A stretch of 51,232 bases of DNA from Nitrososphaerota archaeon. Its GTDB lineage: Archaea > Thermoproteota > Nitrososphaeria > Nitrososphaerales > Gagatemarchaeaceae. The stretch covers positions 1 to 51,232 of the forward strand of contig JAPCJO010000008.1 in NCBI GenBank assembly GCA_027886905.1, given 5' to 3'. A model generated the notes under the pieces. It did not search any database. It was not told the DNA's origin and was given only the letters and a program-made list of their open reading frames with translations. Both the position numbers and the translations under genes were made by a program. Shown here in pieces: positions 33,955 through 42,900 of this stretch. The stretch's first letter is position 1, and each line of letters opens with the position of its first letter.

Positions 33955-34881
33955 ATGATGGTCGACTCGTTCCTCCCGTCGATGCGCGCCCTCGTCGCGA
34001 GGAGGCTGAAGGAAGACGGGCTCTCTCAGGGGAAGATCGCGAGCCTACTCGGGCTGACCCAGGCCTCGGTGAGCTCCTACCTCTCGACGGCGCCCGCGAA
34101 GCAGACCGCAGCCCTGTCCAGCTTGGGAGTCACCGAGGAGGAGGCGGAGACCTACGCCGCCCTTCTGGCTGAGGACCTGAAGAACAACCCCACGTACGCG
34201 GTCGCGACTCTCTACTCGATCTGGAACAGGCTCATCGGGGGAGGCCACGCGTGCTCGCTCCACCGGAGCGAGTACCCATTCCTGGCCACCTGCGATGTGT
34301 GCATGAGGGTCTTCGGCCCCCAGAGGGGCCACGCGGAGGGAGCGGTCGACCACGTCGAGAGCGCCCTGCGGTCGATAGAAGGGTCCTCGCTCTTCGTCCG
34401 GGTGATGCCCGAGGTCTCGGTCAACGTGGCCTACTCTCCCGAAGGGGCAAAGTCGGTCGAAGACGTGGTCGCCATCCCGGGCAGGATCGTGAGGGTCAGG
34501 GGCCAGGCGCGGTCCTTCATGCGACCGGAATACGGAGCCTCCACGCACCTAGCCGCGATCCTTCTCGAGGTCGAGCGGAGGCATCCTGCCCTTCGCGCTG
34601 CGATTAACCTCAGGTACGACGAGAAGATGTCGAAGGTCCTCCTCGTGCTCAGGGTCAAGCGGCTCGACATCGGCCCCGACTACCCGGAGGGCTCCCAAGA
34701 CAAGGTCCTAGGTGCGCTTCGCGCAAGGCTCTCGGCTCCCGAGGGAGCGCGCGGGTTCGAGGCAGTCGTCGACCTCGGAGGCGAGGGCGTCGAACCGAGC
34801 CTCTATCTCTTCGCCGGCGACGCGGTCAAGGCCGTGCGGAGGTCGCTCGACATCGCGAGGGCGTACGCCTCGTCAGACTGA
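33955..34881 (+). CDS. HTH-ThiN regulator (ThiR-like)
   Basis: A protein of 308 residues. An N-terminal helix-turn-helix (about 10-45, RRLKEDGLSQGKIASLLGLTQASVSSYL) is followed by a linker with CSLHRSEYPFLATCDVC, then a ThiN-like domain (about 120-305; NVAYSPEGAKSVEDVVAIPGR, INLRYDEKMSKVLL, then the C-terminal LYLFAGDAVKAVRRS). Archaeal ThiN fused to HTH without ThiD is the layout of the thiamine-pathway repressor ThiR. The ATG at 33955 is chosen by the TATA box 19-26 bases upstream; the frame extends further but would cross the divergent promoter. Confidence 0.85.
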   Translation: MMVDSFLPSMRALVARRLKEDGLSQGKIASLLGLTQASVSSYLSTAPAKQTAALSSLGVTEEEAETYAALLAEDLKNNPTYAVATLYSIWNRLIGGGHACSLHRSEYPFLATCDVCMRVFGPQRGHAEGAVDHVESALRSIEGSSLFVRVMPEVSVNVAYSPEGAKSVEDVVAIPGRIVRVRGQARSFMRPEYGASTHLAAILLEVERRHPALRAAINLRYDEKMSKVLLVLRVKRLDIGPDYPEGSQDKVLGALRARLSAPEGARGFEAVVDLGGEGVEPSLYLFAGDAVKAVRRSLDIARAYASSD

Positions 34882-36525
34882 GCGCGCGGCAACCTGAATC
34901 TTCTTCCCCTTCGCCTTCCGCTCGTCGATTGCCGCCTTTAGCAGCGCGAGGAACATCGGCTCCGGGTACTCCGGCCTACTGCAGTACTCGGGGTGATACT
35001 GCGTGCCCATGAAGAACGGGTGGCCCTTCAGCTCGAGTATCTCCGCGCGTCTACCGCCGTCGCTGAAAGCGGAGAAGCGCATCCCGGCGTTCTCAAGCCT
35101 CTGCATGTATGACTGGTTCAGCTCGAACCTGTGTCTGTGCCTCCCCCGGACGGTCTTGCTCCGGTAGACGTCGAAGGCCCTGCTCGGCTTTTGGACCGCG
35201 ATGTCGTGTCCCCCCAGCCGCATCGTGCCACCCATGTTCGAGACTCCCTTCTGCTCGGGCAGGAGGTCTATCACGGGGTCGGGGGTCTGCGGGTCGAGCT
35301 CCGTCGAGTTCGCGTACTTGAGCCCGAGCACGTTCCTTGCGAAAGAGACTATCGAGAGCTGGAAGCCGAAGCACAGGCCCAGCAGCGGCTTCCTCTCCCT
35401 CCTTGCGTAGTCTGCCGTCCATATCTTACCCTCGGTGCCCCTCTTCCCGTAACCCTGCGGCAGGACGATGGCGTCGGCCCCGTCTAGGATCGCGCGGGCC
35501 TTGTCGGCCTTGGTGGTCCCCTCAAAGTCCTCCGACTCGACCCACTTGATGTCGACGCCGACGCCGTTAGCGGCGGCCGCGTGCTTCAGGGCGAGGTTTA
35601 CGCTCACGTAGCTGTCCATCAGGGTCACGTACTTGCCCACCATGGCGACCGTCACGGAGCTCTTCTGCTTCACGAACCTCGACGCCACTTCGTTCCACTC
35701 GTAGAGGTCTGTCCTCTTGCCCTTGATTTGAAGGTGGGACAATACGGGCTTCAGCACCCCTTCGCGGTAGAGGGTCTCCGGGACCTGGTAGATCGTCTCG
35801 ACGTCGGGGTTCGAGATGACGCTGTTCACCGGGACGCTCGTGAAGAGCGCGAGCTTCTCCTTGGCGTCGGCGGGGAGCGCCCTCGTCCCTCGGACCACGA
35901 TGAGGTCTGGCTGGATCCCGATGCGCCTCAGCTCTTGGACGCTGTGCTGGGTGGGCTTGGTCTTCATCTCGCCCACGGCGCCCATCTCGGGGGCCAGGGT
36001 GACGTGCACGAAGAGGGTGTTCTCCGCCCCGTCCTCCAGTCGCATCTGCCTGAACGCCTCCAGGAAGGGGAGGCTCTCGATGTCCCCCACCGTCCCGCCG
36101 CACTCTATGACCGCGACGCTCGAGCCGCTCTTGGTGGTCCGCTCCCTGATCCTTCGCTTTATCTCATCGGTGACGTGAGGGATGATTTGGACGCACTTTC
36201 CGAGATACTTCCCTTTGCGCTCGTCCTCGATTACCGCGTTGTATACCTGCCCGGTAGTGATGTTGTCCTCCTTGCTCAAGTCCTTGTTGAGGAACCTCTC
36301 GTAGTTCCCAAGGTCCATGTCGCACTCGCCGCCGTCGTCCGTGACGAAAACCTCTCCGTGGGCTATGGGGTTCATCGTCCCCGCGTCGAAATTGATGTAG
36401 GGGTCGACCTTCATGCAAGTCACCGTGAGGCCGGTTCGCTGCAGGATCTTCGCGAGCGAGGAGGTGGTTATGCCCTTTCCTAGGCCTGACATCACCCCGC
36501 CGGTGACAAAAATGTACTTCGGCAC
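34873..36525 (-). CDS. pyrG: CTP synthase
   Basis: CTP synthase, 550 residues, making CTP from UTP, ATP and glutamine. The N-terminal synthase domain begins KYIFVTGGVMSGLGKGITTSS with the P-loop. The C-terminal class I glutaminase domain has the nucleophile Cys in GLCFGFQLS and the His-Glu pair in QYHPEY. The start is GTG 36525 with ACTTAATTAC (36556 to 36547) 22-31 bases upstream. Its end overlaps the regulator gene by nine bases. Confidence 0.97.
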   Translation of the reverse strand: MPKYIFVTGGVMSGLGKGITTSSLAKILQRTGLTVTCMKVDPYINFDAGTMNPIAHGEVFVTDDGGECDMDLGNYERFLNKDLSKEDNITTGQVYNAVIEDERKGKYLGKCVQIIPHVTDEIKRRIRERTTKSGSSVAVIECGGTVGDIESLPFLEAFRQMRLEDGAENTLFVHVTLAPEMGAVGEMKTKPTQHSVQELRRIGIQPDLIVVRGTRALPADAKEKLALFTSVPVNSVISNPDVETIYQVPETLYREGVLKPVLSHLQIKGKRTDLYEWNEVASRFVKQKSSVTVAMVGKYVTLMDSYVSVNLALKHAAAANGVGVDIKWVESEDFEGTTKADKARAILDGADAIVLPQGYGKRGTEGKIWTADYARRERKPLLGLCFGFQLSIVSFARNVLGLKYANSTELDPQTPDPVIDLLPEQKGVSNMGGTMRLGGHDIAVQKPSRAFDVYRSKTVRGRHRHRFELNQSYMQRLENAGMRFSAFSDGGRRAEILELKGHPFFMGTQYHPEYCSRPEYPEPMFLALLKAAIDERKAKGKKIQVAARSV

Positions 36526-36546
36526 AGTGCCTTAGGGCGCTCGTTC

Positions 36547-36556
36547 GTAATTAAGT
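36547..36556 (-). promoter_or_regulatory. TATA box of pyrG
   Basis: ACTTAATTAC on minus, 22-31 bases before the GTG at 36525. Confidence 0.5.
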
Positions 36557-36596
36557 TTTTGCGGCCGGAAACCCGTTTATTATCACCTTCAGCGGA

Positions 36597-37127
36597 ATGT
36601 CGCCGGACATGGTTAGCCCGTTGGTGGACATCCGCATCGCCGTCGCAGTCGCCGTCATCGGCGCCGGCATATTCGTGGGCGAGGAGATTCTCAGCTTCAT
36701 AATCCGAGGCATCGCGAAGAGGGCCGGGGCAGGGCCCACGGTCACGAGAGACATAGGGGCGTCCCTCAGGGTCATCGCGCTCCTCCTGGTGCTCTCGGAC
36801 GTCCTCAGCTTTTCCGGCCTCTCGGACCTCTTCACCGGGCTGACGGTCTCCGCCGTCGCCGCGGTGGCCGTCTCGCTCGCTCTCCAGACTACGCTCTCCA
36901 ACGTGATTTCTGGTATCCTCCTCTTCAGCGACGGCATCCTGCGACTCAACGACAACATAGAATACAGCGGCGCAAAGGGAAAGGTCGTGCGCATCGGCCT
37001 TAGGAACACCTGGGTGAAGACAGAGGAGGGGCACATCGCCGTCATCAGCAACGCCTCGCTCTCGAGCGGGCCCCTGGTCAACCGCACCGCCGCCGAGAGG
37101 CTTTCGAAGAAGTACGCGATAGCTTAG
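36597..37127 (+). CDS. MscS-like mechanosensitive channel, short form
   Basis: A protein of 176 residues with three hydrophobic helices (about 8-28, 52-70 and 80-105). The third, with SLALQTTLSNVISGILLF, has the Ala/Gly-rich pore helix pattern of MscS. A short beta domain follows (IEYSGAKGKVVRIGLRNTWVKTEEGHIAVISNA), with no large C-terminal vestibule. It would act in the cytoplasmic membrane to relieve osmotic stress or conduct ions. An ATG at 36609 is an alternative start, better spaced from TTTATTATC (36575-36583). Confidence 0.85.
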   Translation: MSPDMVSPLVDIRIAVAVAVIGAGIFVGEEILSFIIRGIAKRAGAGPTVTRDIGASLRVIALLLVLSDVLSFSGLSDLFTGLTVSAVAAVAVSLALQTTLSNVISGILLFSDGILRLNDNIEYSGAKGKVVRIGLRNTWVKTEEGHIAVISNASLSSGPLVNRTAAERLSKKYAIA

Positions 37128-37143
37128 ACCCCGCGCCAGCCGC

Positions 37144-38142
37144 CTATTCGGGCCTGAACTGGTACGTGGGGAGCGCGAGGTCGGAGATGTCCACGAATAT
37201 GCTCGCCACCCTCTCGAGGAGGGCGAGGAGGTCCACCATCATGCCCGTAGACGTTCCCTTCATCCCGACCATCCCCTTCGAGAGCTCGCCCAGCCGCTCG
37301 CGCATCGCGGCCACCTCCGTGTGGGTCCGCCTCGGCTGCACGCGCCTCCTGGCAAGGAACGACGATATCGCGACGTCGCCCATCTTCTCGAGGGTGTTGA
37401 GGAACTGCACCAGCCTGGAGGCGACGTCCTTGCCAAACTCTTCCCCCGCCGCGCGCTTCGAAAAGTCGGCGACCGCGTCACCGAGGCTCTCAAGATAGCT
37501 CGCGAGCACTCGGTAGTCGAGGCACTCTATCGGCTCCAGCTTGTACCTCTCCGCGACCTCCGGGTCTATGGTCGCAGCCCTTATCGTCCTGACCAGCAAG
37601 AAGTAGAGCCTGTCAACCTCGTCGTCCCTCTCCCCGACCTGCGCCAGCAGGGCGCGGTCGTGCCTCGCCCCCTCAGCCGAGTCCCTGAGCATCCCGCTGA
37701 TGAGGCTCGCCATCCTCCTCACGATCTTCTCGGGGTCGAGCGCCGCCGGGTCGGGAAGGAACTGGAGCGTCATATTCTTCGCGTCCTCGTCGACTATCTC
37801 GAGCCCGACCAGCCTCGTGACCGCGGCTTTGAGCTTCCCTCTGTCCTCCCGGGAGATCACCGTCCTCCCCTCGACACGTATCGCGTTGCTCCCCATGAGG
37901 TAGGCCCCCGTCACGTCGTTAGTGACGTAGCTGAGGCTCTCCCTCGGGTACTCTATCACGACCTCCTTGTCCTCCGTCCCCCTCCCCTTCTCATCTATCG
38001 GCTTCACCATGAGCCTTCGCGCGGAGATCTCCTCCACGGCCACGCTCGAGCCACGGACGATGCCGTTCTTCTTCGCCCAGCTCTTGGGGAGGGAGATCAG
38101 GACCGTCCCTCCGCCCATCTCGAGGACCTTCCGAGTGTCCAT
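37144..38142 (-). CDS. AbrB-PhoU regulator (phosphate uptake regulator-like)
   Basis: A protein of 332 residues. Residues 1-48 form an AbrB/SpoVT swapped-hairpin DNA-binding domain (LEMGGGTVLISLPKSWAKKNGI). The rest is a helical PhoU domain with two repeats containing the acidic metal-binding E/D patterns (GERDDEVDRLYFLL; LESLGDAVADF). Archaeal AbrB-PhoU proteins are linked to phosphate regulation. The ATG at 38142 has TATAAATA 25-32 bases upstream, and an exact 20-base palindrome sits between the box and the start, a strong sign of autoregulation. Confidence 0.9.
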   Translation of the reverse strand: MDTRKVLEMGGGTVLISLPKSWAKKNGIVRGSSVAVEEISARRLMVKPIDEKGRGTEDKEVVIEYPRESLSYVTNDVTGAYLMGSNAIRVEGRTVISREDRGKLKAAVTRLVGLEIVDEDAKNMTLQFLPDPAALDPEKIVRRMASLISGMLRDSAEGARHDRALLAQVGERDDEVDRLYFLLVRTIRAATIDPEVAERYKLEPIECLDYRVLASYLESLGDAVADFSKRAAGEEFGKDVASRLVQFLNTLEKMGDVAISSFLARRRVQPRRTHTEVAAMRERLGELSKGMVGMKGTSTGMMVDLLALLERVASIFVDISDLALPTYQFRPE

Positions 38143-38146
38143 GAAA

Positions 38147-38166
38147 ATCTATAGACTTCTATAGAT
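38147..38166. promoter_or_regulatory. Exact 20-base palindrome, candidate AbrB-PhoU operator
   Basis: ATCTATAGA, CT, TCTATAGAT. It lies 5-24 bases before the AbrB-PhoU ATG, at the expected transcription start, and 49-68 bases before the TTG of the divergent ECF gene. A related TATAGATTAT follows at 38171-38180. Confidence 0.65.
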
Positions 38167-38175
38167 TATTTATAG
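38167..38175. promoter_or_regulatory. Shared A/T-rich promoter core
   Basis: On minus it gives TATAAATA (25-32 bases before ATG 38142). On plus TATTTATAG is 40-48 bases before TTG 38215, allowing a short leader with a GGAGGA ribosome site. Confidence 0.5.
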
Positions 38176-38214
38176 ATTATCTTGATATCATGTGCCCCCG
38201 GAGGAGCCGCAAGC

Positions 38215-38976
38215 TTGAGCGCATCTCTCGCTTCAAGGGTGGCGATCATCGCGAGCGTGGCGGCCCTCTACGCGGTCGGGAAGGCGCTCACTGCGTACAT
38301 CCCGAGCCCCTGGGGGATTGGCGAGTTTCTCATCGGCCTCTTCATCCCCGCATACTTCGCCGTCGTCTCCGACACGCTGCCGGTGGCGGTCGGCGCGGGG
38401 CTCGGCACCTTCGTTGGAGACGTCGTCTTCCTGACGCCGCTTCACGAGACCACGCCCATCCTGAGCCTGGTCGCGGGGGTCCCCGCGAACTTCACCGCCT
38501 TCCTGCTCTTCGGGTATTTCGTCAAGAGATACAGGTCGTGGCCGGCGTTCGTCGCGGGCACGGTCTGCTTTGTGACCCTCGGGAACCTCATCGCGGCCAT
38601 CAACGTCGTCGAGTTCCTCGCACTCCCGCAGGGGCTCATACTCGGGTTCACGCTCTTCTGGAACATAGGGGCCATCCCCGCGGTTATCGTCGGGGTACCA
38701 ATACTGGTCAGGGCGACGCAGCCGCTCGTGGGGCGGTCGAACATCCTGAGGTACAACGCCGAATGGTCAGGGAAGGTGGGCGGGCGACAGACGGCGGTCG
38801 CGCTCGCCTTCGCCGCCCTGTTCGTCCTCTTCGGGGCGGCGCTGTTCATCGGAGCCCCGGGCACGCTCTCGAGCTGGCCCGGCCTTGGCGTCTATTTCGC
38901 GATAGCAGCGGTGGTCGTGGTCATAGTCGGGCCGGTCGCAGGCCTTTTAGCGGGGACGAAACGCCCGGCCTACTAG
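38215..38976 (+). CDS. ECF-type membrane transporter component next to pantoate kinase
   Basis: A membrane protein of 253 residues with seven or so hydrophobic helices, opening with ASLASRVAIIASVAALYAVGKALTAYI as in ECF S components, then GEFLIGLFIPAYFAVVSDTLPVAVGAGLGTFVGD. It is longer than usual because of extra C-terminal helices. The TTG at 38215 is preferred over TTG 38182 because GGAGGA lies nine bases before it. Its TAG is followed directly by the ATG of pantoate kinase, so the two are coupled. I infer a substrate in coenzyme A synthesis, such as pantoate; no residue proves it. Confidence 0.72.
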   Translation: MSASLASRVAIIASVAALYAVGKALTAYIPSPWGIGEFLIGLFIPAYFAVVSDTLPVAVGAGLGTFVGDVVFLTPLHETTPILSLVAGVPANFTAFLLFGYFVKRYRSWPAFVAGTVCFVTLGNLIAAINVVEFLALPQGLILGFTLFWNIGAIPAVIVGVPILVRATQPLVGRSNILRYNAEWSGKVGGRQTAVALAFAALFVLFGAALFIGAPGTLSSWPGLGVYFAIAAVVVVIVGPVAGLLAGTKRPAY

Positions 38977-39912
38977 ATGGAGCCGGAGACCGCCCTAGCG
39001 TTCGCCCCTGCAGTGATCTCCAATTTCTTCGCAATCCACACGGATTCTATCTCCAGCAAGCCGCCGGACTTTTCCAAGGCGGGGGCCACGGGAGGGGGTT
39101 TCACCCTGTCCAAGGGCGTCTACACGCACGCCTGGCTGGTCAAGAGCTCGTCGCGGGCGGTCTCGGTGGCCGTCAACGGCAACGCCAACTACCCAGCCGA
39201 CACCACCAAGAAGGCGGTCGAGCTCCTCCTCGATGCCGCGGGGGGCCCGCCTCTCCTAGTCGAGCTCGTCCAGACCGTCGAAGTCCCGATAAAGGCCGGC
39301 TTCGGAAGCAGCTCGGCCTCCGCGCTATCGGCGGTGATGGCGGTGGCTGCGGCCCTCAAGCTGCCCTTCAGCAAGGAAGAAGTCGCCTCCTTCGCTCACC
39401 AGGCGGAGATCCTTCGCCACACCGGTCTCGGCACCGTCTCTTCCACTTACAATTACTCGGGCGCCGCGGTCATCACGAGGGCGGGCGGCCCCGGGGTCGC
39501 CAAGGTGGTGCGCGTGCCGGTCCCATCGGGCCTCCGTGTCGTCACGGCCTTCCTCTCGCTGAAGAAGGGCCACCTCCTCTCCTCCACCAGGATGCGCAAC
39601 AAGGTCAACAGGCTGGGGGAGGCAGCCCTCGAGCAGGCCTCCGACTTTAAGCTCGAGAGCCTCCTCGCGGCCGGGCACGACTTCGCGGTGGGGCTCGGCC
39701 TCATGTCTCAGGCGGTCAAGACGCTGGTCGGCGTCTCCCTTGAAGAGGGCGCGCTCGGGGCGAGTCAGAACATGCTCGGCAACGCCATGCACGCAGTCGT
39801 GCGCGACAAGGACTTTGAGAAGGTGTTCGCGGCTCTCCAGTCGACGTCGAGGGCGGCGAAGGTCGACTACTTCCACATCGGCGGGAGGACGGCGCGCGTC
39901 CTGACCGAATAG
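38977..39912 (+). CDS. Pantoate kinase (GHMP family)
   Basis: Archaeal pantoate kinase, 311 residues, making 4-phosphopantoate for coenzyme A. The N-terminal AFAPAVISNFFAIH replaces the usual AFSPGHITGFF; the GHMP ATP loop is PIKAGFGSSSASALSA (about 104-119); HTGLGTVSSTYNYSGA and the C-terminal VDYFHIGGRTARVL are typical. In archaea this enzyme with phosphopantothenate synthetase replaces the bacterial pantothenate kinase route. It begins directly after the transporter stop. Confidence 0.88.
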   Translation: MEPETALAFAPAVISNFFAIHTDSISSKPPDFSKAGATGGGFTLSKGVYTHAWLVKSSSRAVSVAVNGNANYPADTTKKAVELLLDAAGGPPLLVELVQTVEVPIKAGFGSSSASALSAVMAVAAALKLPFSKEEVASFAHQAEILRHTGLGTVSSTYNYSGAAVITRAGGPGVAKVVRVPVPSGLRVVTAFLSLKKGHLLSSTRMRNKVNRLGEAALEQASDFKLESLLAAGHDFAVGLGLMSQAVKTLVGVSLEEGALGASQNMLGNAMHAVVRDKDFEKVFAALQSTSRAAKVDYFHIGGRTARVLTE

Positions 39913-39985
39913 GTCGAATGGATTTCTCTAAGCTTAGGCTTATATCGCCTTCCCGCGCCAGCATAAGCTAGTCGGAGTCCGCAGA

Positions 39986-42900
39986 ATGGGGTATATTCGA
40001 AGGCTCGAAGTAAAAGGTTTCAAGTCCTTCGGCCCTCGCCCGCTCACAATCACGTTCGAACAGGGGCTGAACGTAGTCACGGGGCCCAACGGCAGCGGCA
40101 AGTCCAACATCGCGGACGCCATCCTCTTCGCGCTCGGCGAGAACTCCCCGAGGGTCCTCAGGGCTGCGCAGGGGCGGCTCACAGGCCTCATCTACGACCC
40201 GAAGCGCGAGGCGATAGAGGCGCGCCAGCAGGGTGCGGAGGGGGATGGCCCGGCGGCCGCGGGCCGCACGTTCTCCACCGAGGAGCGCCCCTCGAGCTGT
40301 AGGGTGAGCCTCCAGATCGACAACGCCGACAGGAAGATCCCCGTTGACACCGACCTGGTCACTCTGACCAGGGAGCTCAAGAACAACGGCGAGAACTCGT
40401 ACTACCTCAACGGGAAAAAGTCCACGAAGAGCATGATCGCCGACTTCCTCGAGGTGTCGGGGCTTTCCCCGAGCGGGCTCAACGTGATTCCGCAGGGGGC
40501 TGCGACCCGGGTGGCCGACCTCACCCCGGACGAGAAGAGGAAGATGATCGAGGACGTCGTCGGGATATCGAAGTTCGACGACAAGAAGGCCGAGGCCCAG
40601 AAGCAACTCTCGCAGGCAGACACCAAGCTCCAGATCGAGCTCGCGAGGACGGGCGAGATGAAGTCCCAGCTAGAGAGGCTCGAGGAGCAGAGGAACGACC
40701 TCGTCAGGTTCAACCAGCTCGAGGGCCAGCTGAGCTGGCTCAAAGCCGTCCAGACATCGAGGAGGATAACGGAGCTCCGCGAGAAGCTGAGCTCGAACAA
40801 GCGCATGGAGGAGGAGCTGACCCTCAAGCTCGAGGAGGTGCGAAAGAGGAAGGAGGAGTTCGAGTCGCGCATGGCCACCGCGACGGCCGACAAGGAGAGG
40901 TTCATCGTAGAGATAGTCCAGGGAGGAGGCGAAGGTCCCACCAAGCTCCGCGACGAGCTAGAGTCCGTCAAGCTCCGCCGGAACCAGCTCACCTCCGAGC
41001 TCCAGAAGCGCGAGGAGAACATCAGGAAACTGGAGATGGAGACCATGCCCACCCTACGCTCGTTCGTCGCGGAGCGGAAGAAACAGGTCACGGCGGTCAC
41101 CTCCACCGTAGACTCGCTCGCGACGACGGAGCAGAAGCTCGAGGCGAGGAGGAAGGACCTCAGCGCCCAGCTACAGGAGATCCTCGACGCCGAAGAGACC
41201 CTCCGCGCCACGATAGAGAGGAACAGGAAGCAGGGGGACAGGATTCGCTCGAAGCTCGTCAGCCTCTCGGAGGAGGTCGCGCCGGTCGGGCTCGAGATCA
41301 ACGCAGTGCAGGCCAGCCTCGGCGCGGAGAAGAAGAGGGCGGGGGAGCTCGAGGCGAGGGTGAAGAACTTCACGGAGCTCCTCGACAGGCTGGACAACAA
41401 CTCGAAGCAGCTCATGGAGTTCCAGACGAAGGAGACCGAGCAGCTCGCCGAGATCGACGACGACCTCACGGGTCTCGAGAAGGAGCGGAACCTGATCGAG
41501 CAGAGCATCGGCGCCGCGAGTAAGGTTCTGGAAAGGGCCGCAGGCGAGGTCGCGACGCAGACCGCCAAGGCGGACTTCTCGGCGGAGCTCAACTCCGACC
41601 GCGTGGGCCACGGAAGGCTGAGGGAGCTCTGCGAAGGAGGAGGGATACCCGGCTACGTCGGGATGGTCAACCAGCTCGTGACCTACCCTGCCCAGTACGC
41701 GAAGGCCTGCTCCGCGGTGATGGACACATGGAGCAGCGCGTTCGTCGTCTCTGATGTGAGGTCGATGACCGCCCTGATCAAGGCGGGGAAGAGACTCGAC
41801 ATCAAGTCGTTCGCCATCATCCCTCTGTCCGAGGTCGGCGAGGTCCGCCCGGTCTCGGTCGGCAAGTCGGCGGGGGTGATCGGCCCGCTCTCCGGCGTCC
41901 TGAAGGCGGACAAGCAATACAGGGGCCTGCTGAACTTCATGGCCGGCGACACGGTCCTCGTGGAGTCTGAGGGTATCGCCTACATCCTCGCCTCGGAGGG
42001 CTTCAAGACCGTGACCCCAGAGGGCGAGATCTTCGAGCTCGGAGGAAGGGCCTTCGCCTTCGGGCTGCGCGACGCTCTCTCGCAGGTGCTCGAGGCGCTC
42101 GAGGACATCGAGAACGTGGGCGAGGTCCAGGGCGCGGTCAAGGCACTGAGAGCTGCCATAGACAAGAGGAAGGCCCAGATTTTCTCCCTCGAGAACGACG
42201 ACAAAACCCTCACGAAGGACCGCGTCAAGAAGATCGCCTCGGTCGCCGCGCTGAGGGCGGAGGCGGAGACGGTCGTAAGGCTCTCGAAGCGCTATCGGGC
42301 GATGCACCGTTCCATCAACAGCGACTACGAGGCCCAGTTGAGGATGGTGGACAGGCTGCAGAGGCGCGAAGGCTCGCTCACGCTCAAGAGGGACGCAATC
42401 TCCACAGAGATGAGCCTGCTCAAGGAAGGGCTCACTGAGCAGGAGTCGCTGGGGCTAGACGGACACATCGCGGAGGTCGAGGGAGCGAGGAACGACCTGA
42501 GCCTACAGCTGAGCGAGCTCTCCTCGAAGGTGTCGGAGTTCCACCTCTCATACGCTCGGGAGAAGGCGAACCTCGAGCAGATGGTCCTGCCCAACCTCGA
42601 GCGCGTGAGGCAGGACCTGGAGGCGAGCGAGATGCAGTACGAGGCTGACAGGCAGTTCGTCCAGGCCTCGAGGAAGGAGCTCACAGAGCTCAACCACCGG
42701 TTCGCCGACCTCGACGCGCAACTCTCGAAGGTCCTAGACTCCTCCACGAACAGCAGGCCAGTCCTCGAGGAGTTCGACAGCAAGATCAGGCGCCTAAAGG
42801 AGGAGGCGGGCGCCGCGGAGCGCTCCGCCTTCAACACAGAGAAGGAGATCTTCGCCCTCCAGCAGGTGGCGATAGCGACCCAGGACAAGGTCGCAGAGCA

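Noticed and set aside
38190-39650. A 486-residue plus-strand frame across the transporter and pantoate kinase genes.
   Set aside because: Arg/Gly/His-rich shadow of two well-supported genes in another frame, a common effect of high GC.
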